From Phyllobacteriaceae bacterium (GTDB taxonomy: Bacteria > Pseudomonadota > Alphaproteobacteria > Rhizobiales > Ancalomicrobiaceae): a stretch of 8,712 bases of DNA. Under the pieces are notes generated by a model. That model was not told the origin of the DNA and ran no database searches. It saw only the letters and a program-made list of their open reading frames with translations. The translations under genes and the position numbers were made by a program. The stretch spans positions 1 to 8,712 of the forward strand of contig JAAYVT010000039.1 of NCBI GenBank assembly GCA_012517025.1. Direction: 5' to 3'. Positions 1 to 5,793 of the stretch are shown here, piece by piece; the stretch's first letter is position 1; each line of letters opens with the position of its first letter.

Positions 1-1032
1 CACCCCGACCGAGCGGTTGTTGTAGCCCCACGACGCCGTCGTCGGCGCGTAGGAGCCCGGCTGCATGCGGCGGTAGCCGTTCCAGGTCGGCACGAACAGC
101 AGCGTCGCGGCGTTCATCGTGTCGATCAGCCCGCCGACGCAGTGCTTGAGCAGCCGCTCGCCGGTCACCGGATCGGCGAAGACGTTGTGGCCGAGCCCGT
201 CGAGCAGGCTGACGTGGACGTGCAGCCCGTTTCCCGCCACGTCGATGAACGGCTTGGCCATGAACGAGGCCTTGAGCCCGTGCTTGCGCGCCACCTCGCA
301 CACCAACCGGCGCAGCATCACGCCGTCGTCGGCCGCCGCCATCGGATCGGCGCGGTGCTTGAGGTTGACCTCGAACTGCCCCGGCGCCGCCTCGCTCACC
401 ATCGTGTCGATCGGCAGGCCCTGCGCCTTGCCCATGTCCCAGATGTCGGAGAACACCGCCCGATGCTCGGCGAGATCCTCGAGTGCGTACATGTTCTGAG
501 GAGAAGGCCCCGAACTCGCCCGATAGACCGGCGCCATCATGCCGTTCGCCATCGGCGGCGCCTTGGGATCGAGCAGATAGAACTCGAGCTCGATGGCGCA
601 GCACGGCGTCAGCCCCTTGGCGAGGAACCGATCGACGATCTTCTGCAGGCAGACGCGCGGATCGCCGTCGAACGGCTCGCCGCGCTCGCCGTGCATGGTG
701 AGCAACACCTGCGCCGTCGGCCGTTCCGCCCACGGCACGATCCTGAGCGACCCCGGCACGGCGCGGGAGAAGCCGTCGCTGTCGCCGGTCTCCACGTGCA
801 GACCGGTCTCCATCACCTCGCGACCCCACACGTCGAGGCCGAACATCGAGACGGGGAAGTTGATGCCGTCGCCGAACGCCTTCTTCAGGCTCTCCACCGG
901 CCCCCATTTGCCGCGCAGCACGCCGTTGGAATCGGTGATCAGATATTCCACCGCCTCGACGTCCGGATGCGCCGAGAGAAAGCGGTCGAGTTCGCTCGAT
1001 CCGTCGAGATGCGCCGCCGTCGGCTCGCTCAA
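1..1032 (-). CDS. puuA: PuuA-like gamma-glutamyl-polyamine synthetase (glutamine synthetase family), C-terminus cut by window edge
   Basis: The 344 visible residues are the N-terminal three quarters of a glutamine-synthetase-fold ligase (full members are about 450). Family members join glutamate to ammonia or an amine using ATP; in E. coli PuuA the amine is putrescine. An N-terminal beta-grasp part (about 20-115, with TDSNGVLRGK at 33-42) precedes the catalytic domain. Likely metal and substrate residues are E148/E150 in IELEFYLL, E214 and E221 in SEAAPGQFEVNL, and H271/H273 in NGLHVHVSL. NGYRRMQPGSY (318-328) and ASWGYNNRSVGV (333-344) match the PuuA pattern closely, better than biosynthetic GlnA. 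The TTG start at 1032 is chosen because GGAG lies 8 nt upstream; an in-frame GTG at 1041 overlaps that GGAG. It is divergent from the FCD regulator, and its control region carries the shared palindrome. The exact amine is inferred from family and neighbours; an ethanolamine or other amine ligase remains possible. Confidence 0.85.
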   Translation of the reverse strand, partial: MSEPTAAHLDGSSELDRFLSAHPDVEAVEYLITDSNGVLRGKWGPVESLKKAFGDGINFPVSMFGLDVWGREVMETGLHVETGDSDGFSRAVPGSLRIVPWAERPTAQVLLTMHGERGEPFDGDPRVCLQKIVDRFLAKGLTPCCAIELEFYLLDPKAPPMANGMMAPVYRASSGPSPQNMYALEDLAEHRAVFSDIWDMGKAQGLPIDTMVSEAAPGQFEVNLKHRADPMAAADDGVMLRRLVCEVARKHGLKASFMAKPFIDVAGNGLHVHVSLLDGLGHNVFADPVTGERLLKHCVGGLIDTMNAATLLFVPTWNGYRRMQPGSYAPTTASWGYNNRSVGV

Positions 1033-1040
1033 GATGTCCA

Positions 1041-1047
1041 CTCCCCC
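1041..1047 (-). promoter_or_regulatory. Ribosome binding site selecting a TTG start for the puuA-like gene
   Basis: On the minus strand GGGGGAG (1047-1041) is followed by 8 nt (TGGACATC) and then TTG at 1032. The competing GTG at 1041-1039 begins inside this Shine-Dalgarno sequence and has no properly spaced one of its own. No ATG lies near the expected N-terminus, so TTG is the better start. Confidence 0.6.
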
Positions 1048-1112
1048 GCTCGATGCTCGTCCGGCCTCCGCGCGAGGTCTCGGATCGAGGGATCGAGTTG
1101 CAAGACGACAAA

Positions 1113-1142
1113 ATTGTGATCACATTGGATCGACCCTGTCAA
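1113..1142 (-). promoter_or_regulatory. Putative sigma-70 promoter of the puuA-like gene
   Basis: On the minus strand a consensus -35 TTGACA (1142-1137) is followed by an 18-nt spacer and CACAAT (1118-1113, four of six matches to TATAAT). Transcription would start near 1106 and give a leader of about 75 nt. The TGTGATCACA palindrome (1124-1115) covers the end of the spacer and most of the -10, so a protein bound there should exclude RNA polymerase. Read by eye; the -10 is less certain than the -35. Confidence 0.5.
1115..1124. promoter_or_regulatory. Operator-like palindrome TGTGATCACA, copy 1 (divergent ligase/regulator region)
   Basis: This is a perfect 10-bp palindrome, with a further A/T pair one base beyond a mismatch on each side (1113/1126). 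It lies 65 nt upstream of the FCD regulator start and about 82 nt upstream of the ligase start, so it could serve both directions. FCD-type GntR regulators bind short palindromes containing GT...AC half-sites, which this fits. A weak plus-strand promoter for the regulator (TTGCAA 1098-1103, 17 nt, CACATT 1121-1126) would overlap it as well. The same 10-mer recurs only at 1977-1986. Confidence 0.65.
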
Positions 1143-1189
1143 TCGCGGCGGCCGGGATCGCGCCGCCACCGAACCCACGAGGAAACGCC

Positions 1190-1924
1190 ATGGCGAGACG
1201 CGCCAACGAACCGGCGGCCTGGACCGAACCGCCCGCCGACGACGACCCCGCCCCCGAAGACGGACCGCTGCACGACCGCGTCTACCGCGCCCTGCGCGAC
1301 GCCTTGGTGACCGGCCGCATCGTGCCGGGACGAGCGGTCACCCTGCGCGGCCTCGCCCAGTCGCTCGGCGTCTCGCCGATGCCGGTGCGCGAGGCGATCC
1401 GGCGGGTCTCCGCCGAGGGCGGGCTGGTCGTCGGCGCCAACCGTCGGGTCTGGGTGCCGGACATGGACGCCGCCCGCTTCGACGAGCTGGTGCGCGCCCG
1501 CACCCTGCTGGAGCCGGAAGCCGCCGTCCGCGCCCTGCCCCACATCGACGCCGCCCGACTGGAGCGCCTGCGCGACATCGACGATTCGATCGACGTGGCG
1601 CTGGAGAACGGCGACGTCGAGAGCTACATGACCGGCAATCATCGCTTTCACTTCGAGATCTACGCCGCCGCGCCGTCGCGCGTGCTGTTGCCGTTGATCG
1701 AAAGCCTGTGGCTGCAGTTCGGCCCGTTCATGCGCTCGGTCTACGGCCGCCTCGGCACCGCCGTGCTGGTCGATCACCACGTCCACGCCCTCGACGCCAT
1801 CGCCGCCCACGATCCCGACCGCTTGGCCGAGGCGATTCGCGCCGACATCATGGACGGCATGGACCTGATCGACGGCTCGATCCTCGGCCGCAGGATCACC
1901 GACGAGGCCCTCGCCGCGCCGTGA
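1190..1924 (+). CDS. GntR-family transcriptional regulator, FCD (FadR-like) subfamily
   Basis: A 244-residue protein of the usual length for GntR regulators with an FCD ligand-binding domain. A Pro/Asp/Glu-rich N-terminal stretch (about 8-25) precedes the winged helix (about 27-90), with LRGLAQSLGVSPMPVREAIR (52-71) as the diagnostic helix-turn-helix. The helical FCD domain (about 96-230) follows, with the metal-site signature N150-x3-H154 and H197. Where FCD proteins commonly have a final metal-binding His, this one reads IRADIMDG, with Asp at about 219. The ATG is supported by GAGGA (1179-1183) 6 nt upstream. It sits between two glutamine-synthetase-fold genes, and each flank carries TGTGATCACA, so it probably regulates both and itself; the ligand may be a polyamine or a gamma-glutamyl derivative. 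The family call is firm; the regulon and ligand are inferred. Confidence 0.92.
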   Translation: MARRANEPAAWTEPPADDDPAPEDGPLHDRVYRALRDALVTGRIVPGRAVTLRGLAQSLGVSPMPVREAIRRVSAEGGLVVGANRRVWVPDMDAARFDELVRARTLLEPEAAVRALPHIDAARLERLRDIDDSIDVALENGDVESYMTGNHRFHFEIYAAAPSRVLLPLIESLWLQFGPFMRSVYGRLGTAVLVDHHVHALDAIAAHDPDRLAEAIRADIMDGMDLIDGSILGRRITDEALAAP

Positions 1925-1948
1925 TCGGCCCTTTCCGAGCAAGACCGG

Positions 1949-1977
1949 TTGACGGATCCGCCCGGCCCGCTCAGAAT
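1949..1977 (+). promoter_or_regulatory. Putative sigma-70 promoter of the second ligase gene
   Basis: TTGACG (1949-1954, five of six to the -35 consensus), a 17-nt spacer and CAGAAT (1972-1977, four of six to TATAAT) predict a start near 1984 and a leader of about 22 nt. The last bases of the -10 overlap the operator palindrome at 1975-1988, an arrangement expected for direct repression. Confidence 0.55.
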
Positions 1978-1988
1978 GTGATCACATT
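1975..1988. promoter_or_regulatory. Operator-like palindrome AATGTGATCACATT, copy 2 (upstream of second ligase)
   Basis: A perfect 14-bp palindrome with the same TGTGATCACA core as at 1115-1124. It spans the end of the -10 through the predicted transcription start and ends 18 nt before the ATG of the next gene. The FCD regulator encoded immediately upstream is the natural candidate to bind it. It is not a CRP/FNR-type site, because the TGTGA/TCACA halves abut with no 6-bp spacer. Confidence 0.68.
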
Positions 1989-2006
1989 TTCTCGGAAAGG
2001 TGGCTC

Positions 2007-3404
2007 ATGGCCAAGAAGAAGAAACCGACCGCCTCACTCGCCGACCTGCGCGGCGTGGCGGACGCCGCCGCCGCCGCCGAGTGGCTCGACGACCGAGGCC
2101 TCGAGGACATCGAGTGCATCGTACCCGACATCGCCGGCGTGGCGCGAGGCAAGATGATGCCGGTCGCCAAATTCGTCGACGCGCCGATCATGTCGATCCC
2201 CGGCTCGATCTTCACCCAGACCATCACCGGCGAATACCCCGACGACGAGGAGGAGTTCGCCGGCGACGACGCCGACAGCGACATCCGCCTGGTGCCGGAC
2301 TATTCGACGCTGGCCGCCGTGCCCTGGGCCTCCGACCCGACCGCCCAGATCATCCACGACGCCTATCACCAGGACGGCCGCCCGGTCGAGATCGCGCCGC
2401 GCCAGTTGCTGCGCCGGATCATCGGCCTCTACGAGAAGAAGGGCTGGAAGCCGATCGTCGCCCCCGAGCTCGAGTTCTACCTCGTCGAGCGCAACCAGGA
2501 CCCCGACTATCCGCTGAAGCCCCCGATCGGCCGTTCCGGCCGGCCGGAGAGCGGCCGCCAGTCCTATTCGATCGCCGCGGTCAACGAGTTCGACGACCTC
2601 TTCGACGACATCTACGACTTCTCCGAAGCGCAGGGCCTGGAGATCGACACGCTCATCCACGAGGAAGGCGTGGCGCAGATGGAGATCAACCTGCGCCACG
2701 GCGATCCGCTGGCGCTGGCCGATCAGGTGTTCCTGTTCAAGCGCACCATCCGCGAGGCGGCGGTGCGCCACGACATGTACGCCACCTTCATGGCCAAGCC
2801 GATCGCCGGCGAACCCGGCTCGGCGATGCACATCCACCAGTCGGTGGTCGACCTCGAGACCGGCGAGAACATCTTCTCCAACGAGGACGGCGGCCCGACC
2901 CGCGACTTCTTCCACTTCATCGGCGGGCAGCAGAAGTTCCTGCCCAACGTGATGTGCATGCTCGCCCCTTACGTGAACTCCTACCGCCGGCTGATGCGCA
3001 AGTCGGCCGCCCCGGTCAACGTCCATTGGGGCTACGACAACCGCACCGTGGGCTTACGCGTCCCCAATTCCTCGCCCGCCGCCCGCCGTGTCGAGAACCG
3101 GGTGCCGTCGTCCGACGCCAACGCCTATTTGGCGCTCGCCGCCTCGCTCGCCTGCGGCTATATCGGCATGACCCAGGGGCTGAACCCCGGCGATCCGGTC
3201 GAGGGCTCCGCCTACGATCTGGAGTTCGGTCTGCCGCGCGGCCTGCTCGAGGCGGTGGCGCTGTTCGAGGAATCCGACGAACTCAACGAGATCTTCGGCA
3301 AGTCCTTCACCTCCACCTATCGCGCGATCAAACAGGCCGAATTCGAGACCTTCATGCGGGTGATCAGCCCGTGGGAGCGCGAGTTCCTGCTCTTGAACGT
3401 GTGA
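2007..3404 (+). CDS. Second glutamine-synthetase-family ligase (probable gamma-glutamyl-polyamine synthetase)
   Basis: A complete 465-residue glutamine-synthetase-fold protein. A basic start (MAKKKK) leads into the N-terminal domain (about 11-125), which holds an acidic loop at 79-92. The catalytic domain carries E154/E156 in APELEFYL, E219 and E226 in HEEGVAQMEINL, H275/H277 in SAMHIHQSV, NSYRRL (324-329), and ARRVENRVPSSDANAYLALA (359-378), whose E363 and R365 match conserved active-site positions. The tail lacks the adenylylation-loop tyrosine motif of biosynthetic GlnA (NLYDLP). It is clearly diverged from the ligase at 1-1032, so not a recent duplicate. The ATG follows GGAAAGG (1994-2000) by 6 nt. 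Pseudomonas spu loci likewise carry two such ligases beside spuC, so glutamylation of a polyamine is likely; the substrate cannot be read from sequence. Confidence 0.88.
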   Translation: MAKKKKPTASLADLRGVADAAAAAEWLDDRGLEDIECIVPDIAGVARGKMMPVAKFVDAPIMSIPGSIFTQTITGEYPDDEEEFAGDDADSDIRLVPDYSTLAAVPWASDPTAQIIHDAYHQDGRPVEIAPRQLLRRIIGLYEKKGWKPIVAPELEFYLVERNQDPDYPLKPPIGRSGRPESGRQSYSIAAVNEFDDLFDDIYDFSEAQGLEIDTLIHEEGVAQMEINLRHGDPLALADQVFLFKRTIREAAVRHDMYATFMAKPIAGEPGSAMHIHQSVVDLETGENIFSNEDGGPTRDFFHFIGGQQKFLPNVMCMLAPYVNSYRRLMRKSAAPVNVHWGYDNRTVGLRVPNSSPAARRVENRVPSSDANAYLALAASLACGYIGMTQGLNPGDPVEGSAYDLEFGLPRGLLEAVALFEESDELNEIFGKSFTSTYRAIKQAEFETFMRVISPWEREFLLLNV

Positions 3405-3414
3405 GGCGTTGCGC

Positions 3415-3439
3415 GGCGTGAGGCTTTGCCTCACGCCTT
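3415..3439 (+). terminator. Terminator-like hairpin after the second ligase gene
   Basis: GGCGTGAGGC (3415-3424) and GCCTCACGCC (3428-3437) form a perfect 10-bp stem with a TTT loop, 11 nt after the stop codon. Only two T residues follow, so it is a strong hairpin with a weak U tract. It separates the ligase from the aminotransferase transcriptionally, at least in part. Confidence 0.6.
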
Positions 3440-3461
3440 GAAGCGACCCGAGACCGCTCCC

Positions 3462-3586
3462 GCCGTCATCCCCGGCGAGGGAGCACGAGCGACCGAGGGA
3501 AGGGGATCCATGCGGCGCGACCCTGCCCGCCGCATGGATCCCCTTCCCCTCCGCCCCCTCCGGGGGCTGCGGCCGGGGATGACGGC
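3462..3586. repeat. Dispersed intergenic palindromic repeat (alphaproteobacterial type), about 125 nt
   Basis: Nested perfect arms share nearly the same centre. The outer pair is 15 bp (3462-3476 with 3572-3586, containing CCGTCATCCCCGG). The inner pair is 21 bp (3497-3517 with 3528-3548, containing GGGATCCATG) around a 10-nt loop. The motif family CCGTCATCCCCGG...GGGATCCATG is a familiar repeated intergenic element in alphaproteobacteria, and the whole unit could fold into a long hairpin in RNA or as a cruciform. It fills most of the 263-nt gap between 3404 and 3668 and encodes nothing convincing. Only one copy lies in this window, so its repetition is from prior knowledge. Confidence 0.7.
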
Positions 3587-3667
3587 CGAGACCGAGATCC
3601 ATCCCCGTCGGGTCACCGATCCGCCGGCTGGAAGAGTTGTGCCCTCTCTTCGGAGATTCTGCCCGAA

Positions 3668-5056
3668 ATGACCGCTTCGAACGTCTATCCGACCGCCGAC
3701 CTGCGCGCCCTCGACACCGCCCACTACATGCACCCCTTCACCGACTTCAAAGGTCTGGCGAAGGAAGGCTCCCGCATCATGGTCAAGGGCGAGGGCGTGT
3801 GGCTGACCGATTCCGACGGCAAGCGCTATCTCGACGGCATGGCGGGGCTGTGGTGCACCAACGTCGGCCACGGCCGCCGCGAGATCACGCGAGCCGTCGC
3901 CGAGCAGATGGACGAGCTCGCCTATTACAATTCCTTCTTCAAGACCTCCAACGCCCCGGCGATCCGTCTCGCCGAGAAGCTCGCCGAGATCACGCCCGAT
4001 CACGTCAACCGCGTGTTCTTCTGCGGCTCGGGCTCGGAGGCCAACGACACCGTGTTCCGCATGGTGCGTTACTATTGGTCGCTGCTCGGCAAGCCGTCGA
4101 AGAAGGTCTTCATCTCGCGCAAGAACGGCTATCACGGCTCCACCGTCGCCGCCGCCTCGCTCGGCGGCATGACGCCGATGCACGGCCAGGGCGACCTGCC
4201 GATCCCCGGCATCACCCACATCGCCCAGCCCTACTGGTACGGCGAGGGCGGCGACATGAGCCCGGACGAGTTCGGGATCTGGGCGGCGCGCGAGCTCGAG
4301 CGCGAGATCGAACGCCTCGGCGAGGCGAACGTCGCCGCCTTCATCGCCGAGCCGATCCAAGGCGCCGGCGGTGTCATCATCCCGCCCGACACCTATTGGC
4401 CGGAGATCCGCCGGATCTGCGACGCCCACGAGATCTTGCTGGTGGTCGACGAGGTCATCTGCGGCTTCGGCCGCACCGGCTCGTGGTTCGGCGCCGACAC
4501 CTACGGCGTGAAGGCCGACCTGCAGCCGATCGCCAAGGGCCTGACCTCCGGCTACCTGCCGATGGGCGGCGTGCTCGTCTCCGACAAGGTCGCCGCGGTG
4601 GTGATCGATCAGGGCGAGGAGTTCTTCCACGGCTACACCTATTCCGGCCATCCGACCTGCGCCGCCGCCGCGCTCGCCAATCTGGCGATCATCGAGAAGG
4701 AAGGCCTCGTCGCCCGCGTCCGCGACGACATCGGCCCCTATCTGAAGGAGCGCTGGTCGAAACTCGGCGACCATCCCCTCGTCGGCGAGGCCCGCATGAA
4801 GGGGCTGGTCGGGGCGTTGGAACTGACCCCGTCGAAGCCGGCGCGGCGCGAGAAATTCGCCGACGAGGGCAAGGTCGGCACCATCGCCCGCGACCTCTCC
4901 TTCAAGAACGGCCTGATCATGCGCGCGGTGCGCGACAGCCTGATCCTGTCGCCGCCGCTGACGCTGACCCACGAAGAGGCCGACGAACTCGTCCGCCTCG
5001 CGGCGAAGACGCTCGACGACACCCACGCCGCGCTGAAACGGGAAGGCCTGATCTGA
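3668..5056 (+). CDS. spuC: SpuC-like polyamine (putrescine)-pyruvate aminotransferase, class III PLP-dependent
   Basis: A complete 462-residue fold-type I, class III aminotransferase of the normal length for the family. Visible landmarks are HYMHPFTDFK (19-28), GSGSEAND (120-127, PLP phosphate contacts), NGYHGST (153-159), AEPIQGAGG (227-235), the PLP-ring aspartate D261 in DEVICGFGRTG, and the Schiff-base lysine K290 in IAKGLTSGYLPMG. The stretch around 181-205 (AQPYWYGEGGDMSPDEFG) resembles Pseudomonas aeruginosa SpuC, which moves the amino group of putrescine or related amines to pyruvate, giving an aminoaldehyde and alanine. The ATG is preceded by GGAG (3652-3655), a rather long 12 nt upstream. 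It lies downstream of the second ligase, separated by a hairpin and a repeat, and ends 17 nt from the convergent tetR gene. Related omega-transaminases acting on other amines are the main alternative. Confidence 0.9.
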   Translation: MTASNVYPTADLRALDTAHYMHPFTDFKGLAKEGSRIMVKGEGVWLTDSDGKRYLDGMAGLWCTNVGHGRREITRAVAEQMDELAYYNSFFKTSNAPAIRLAEKLAEITPDHVNRVFFCGSGSEANDTVFRMVRYYWSLLGKPSKKVFISRKNGYHGSTVAAASLGGMTPMHGQGDLPIPGITHIAQPYWYGEGGDMSPDEFGIWAARELEREIERLGEANVAAFIAEPIQGAGGVIIPPDTYWPEIRRICDAHEILLVVDEVICGFGRTGSWFGADTYGVKADLQPIAKGLTSGYLPMGGVLVSDKVAAVVIDQGEEFFHGYTYSGHPTCAAAALANLAIIEKEGLVARVRDDIGPYLKERWSKLGDHPLVGEARMKGLVGALELTPSKPARREKFADEGKVGTIARDLSFKNGLIMRAVRDSLILSPPLTLTHEEADELVRLAAKTLDDTHAALKREGLI

Positions 5057-5073
5057 TCGTCCGGATCCGCCCC

Positions 5074-5661
5074 TCAGGCGCCGCCGCGCGCGAGACCGGC
5101 GATCAAGACGTCGACGAAGCGGTCGGCGGCGGGTCGCCAGTCCGGCCGCGGGCTCATGTAGGCGATGCCGGCGATCGAGCGGAGAAGATCGAGCGGCTCG
5201 ACATCGGCGGCGATCACCCCCGCCGCCGCCGCCCGCGCGACGAGCCCGTCGATCGCCGTCGAAACCTCGGCGGCCGCATCGGTCTGCACCGAGGGCGAGG
5301 CGCAGAAGATCGCGTCGAGTGCCTCCGCCATCCGCATCTTCGTCGCCATGTGATCGACGAACAGCAACAGCCAACGCCTGAGCGCCTCGATCGGCTCGAC
5401 CTCCCGCGACAGCCGGTCGGCGGCCTCCGCCAATTGGCGGCTGGTCTCGCGATAGACCGCCGCCACGAGATCGTCACGGGTCGGGAAATGGCGGTAGAGC
5501 GTGCCGATCCCGACGCCGGCGACGCGCGCGATCTCCTCGAGCGTCGCCGCCGATCCCTCGGCCGCGAACACCTCGCGCGCCACCTCGATCAAGCGGCGGC
5601 GATTGCGCGCCGCGTCGGCCCGGGGTTTCCGGGCGCTCTTGGAAGAAGGAACGTCGCTCAC
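5074..5661 (-). CDS. TetR-family transcriptional repressor
   Basis: A 195-residue TetR regulator. The N-terminal DNA-binding domain (about 17-66) has the classic pattern LEEIARVAGVGIGTLYRHFP (41-60) followed by TRDDLVAAVY. The rest is the variable all-helical ligand domain, which does not reveal the ligand. Translation starts at a GTG (5661-5659) with AAGG 6 nt upstream on the minus strand; no ATG fits this N-terminus. It is divergent from the short-chain dehydrogenase gene with a 132-nt spacer holding a palindrome (5677-5693). This is the common arrangement in which such a repressor controls itself and the neighbouring oxidoreductase. Its 3' end converges on the aminotransferase with 17 nt between and no clear terminator. 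The family is firm; the target is inferred from position. Confidence 0.93.
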   Translation of the reverse strand: MSDVPSSKSARKPRADAARNRRRLIEVAREVFAAEGSAATLEEIARVAGVGIGTLYRHFPTRDDLVAAVYRETSRQLAEAADRLSREVEPIEALRRWLLLFVDHMATKMRMAEALDAIFCASPSVQTDAAAEVSTAIDGLVARAAAAGVIAADVEPLDLLRSIAGIAYMSPRPDWRPAADRFVDVLIAGLARGGA

Positions 5662-5669
5662 CGGTCGCC

Positions 5670-5698
5670 TTGAAAAACGGAGGATGCCTCCGTATATG
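5670..5698 (+). promoter_or_regulatory. Putative sigma-70 promoter of the short-chain dehydrogenase gene
   Basis: TTGAAA (5670-5675), exactly 17 nt of spacer, then TATATG (5693-5698). Transcription would start near 5705, with a leader of about 90 nt to the ATG at 5794. The spacer is almost entirely occupied by the palindrome at 5677-5693. Confidence 0.6.
5677..5693. promoter_or_regulatory. Probable TetR operator ACGGAGG-ATG-CCTCCGT
   Basis: Perfect 7-bp inverted arms (5677-5683 and 5687-5693) with a 3-nt centre, placed between the -35 and -10 of the dehydrogenase promoter and 15 nt upstream of the tetR start codon. TetR proteins bind palindromes of about this size, and CGGAGG/CCTCCG types are seen next to TetR-oxidoreductase pairs. 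One bound dimer would block both genes. Confidence 0.65.
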
Positions 5699-5793
5699 AA
5701 AGCGGAGACGACCTATCGATTACGACGATGTCCTTCGGCGAGCAACCCGCGCGCCGTCGTCGCTCGAAGTGCGTCCGAGGCGAGGAGCCTTTC

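Larger units (their letters stand above)
1930..2000 (+). repeat. 10-bp inverted repeat bracketing the second ligase promoter; right arm covers its ribosome binding site
   Basis: CCTTTCCGAG (1930-1939) and CTCGGAAAGG (1991-2000) are perfect reverse complements separated by 51 nt that hold the promoter and operator. The right arm includes the GGAAAGG that serves as the Shine-Dalgarno of the gene at 2007. Only RNA reading through from the regulator gene would contain both arms; RNA from the local promoter would lack the left arm. The pairing is exact; the regulatory role is inference. Confidence 0.45.

Noticed and set aside
142..1119. A 325-residue plus-strand frame over the left end
   Set aside because: The opposite strand here encodes a clear PuuA-like ligase with its catalytic residues; the plus-strand translation is His/Arg-rich and matches nothing.
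1115..1988. CRP/FNR-type binding sites, because TGTGA and TCACA halves are present
   Set aside because: CRP and FNR sites need spacing between the halves (TGTGA-N6-TCACA for CRP). Here the halves abut, which suits a short GntR-type palindrome instead.
2034..3026. Long minus-strand frames opposite the second ligase, and similar ones at 1139-1942, 5713-7131 and 6656-8026
   Set aside because: All are antisense to genes with clear family motifs and have repetitive, motif-free translations, so they are compositional shadows.
1..3404. The two ligases as a recent tandem duplication
   Set aside because: They share catalytic motifs but differ through the N-terminal domain and in most non-motif positions, and they are on opposite strands, so they are old paralogues.
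3431..5374. A 647-residue open frame on the minus strand opposite the aminotransferase gene
   Set aside because: Its translation is low-complexity Arg/Gly/Ala/Asp sequence antisense to an unmistakable aminotransferase and runs through the palindromic repeat. Long antisense frames are expected in DNA this GC-rich.
5728..5793. Upstream ATG at 5728 as the dehydrogenase start
   Set aside because: It would add an Arg-rich, non-conserved stretch within the leader and has no ribosome binding site, whereas the ATG at 5794 follows GAGGAG at ideal spacing.
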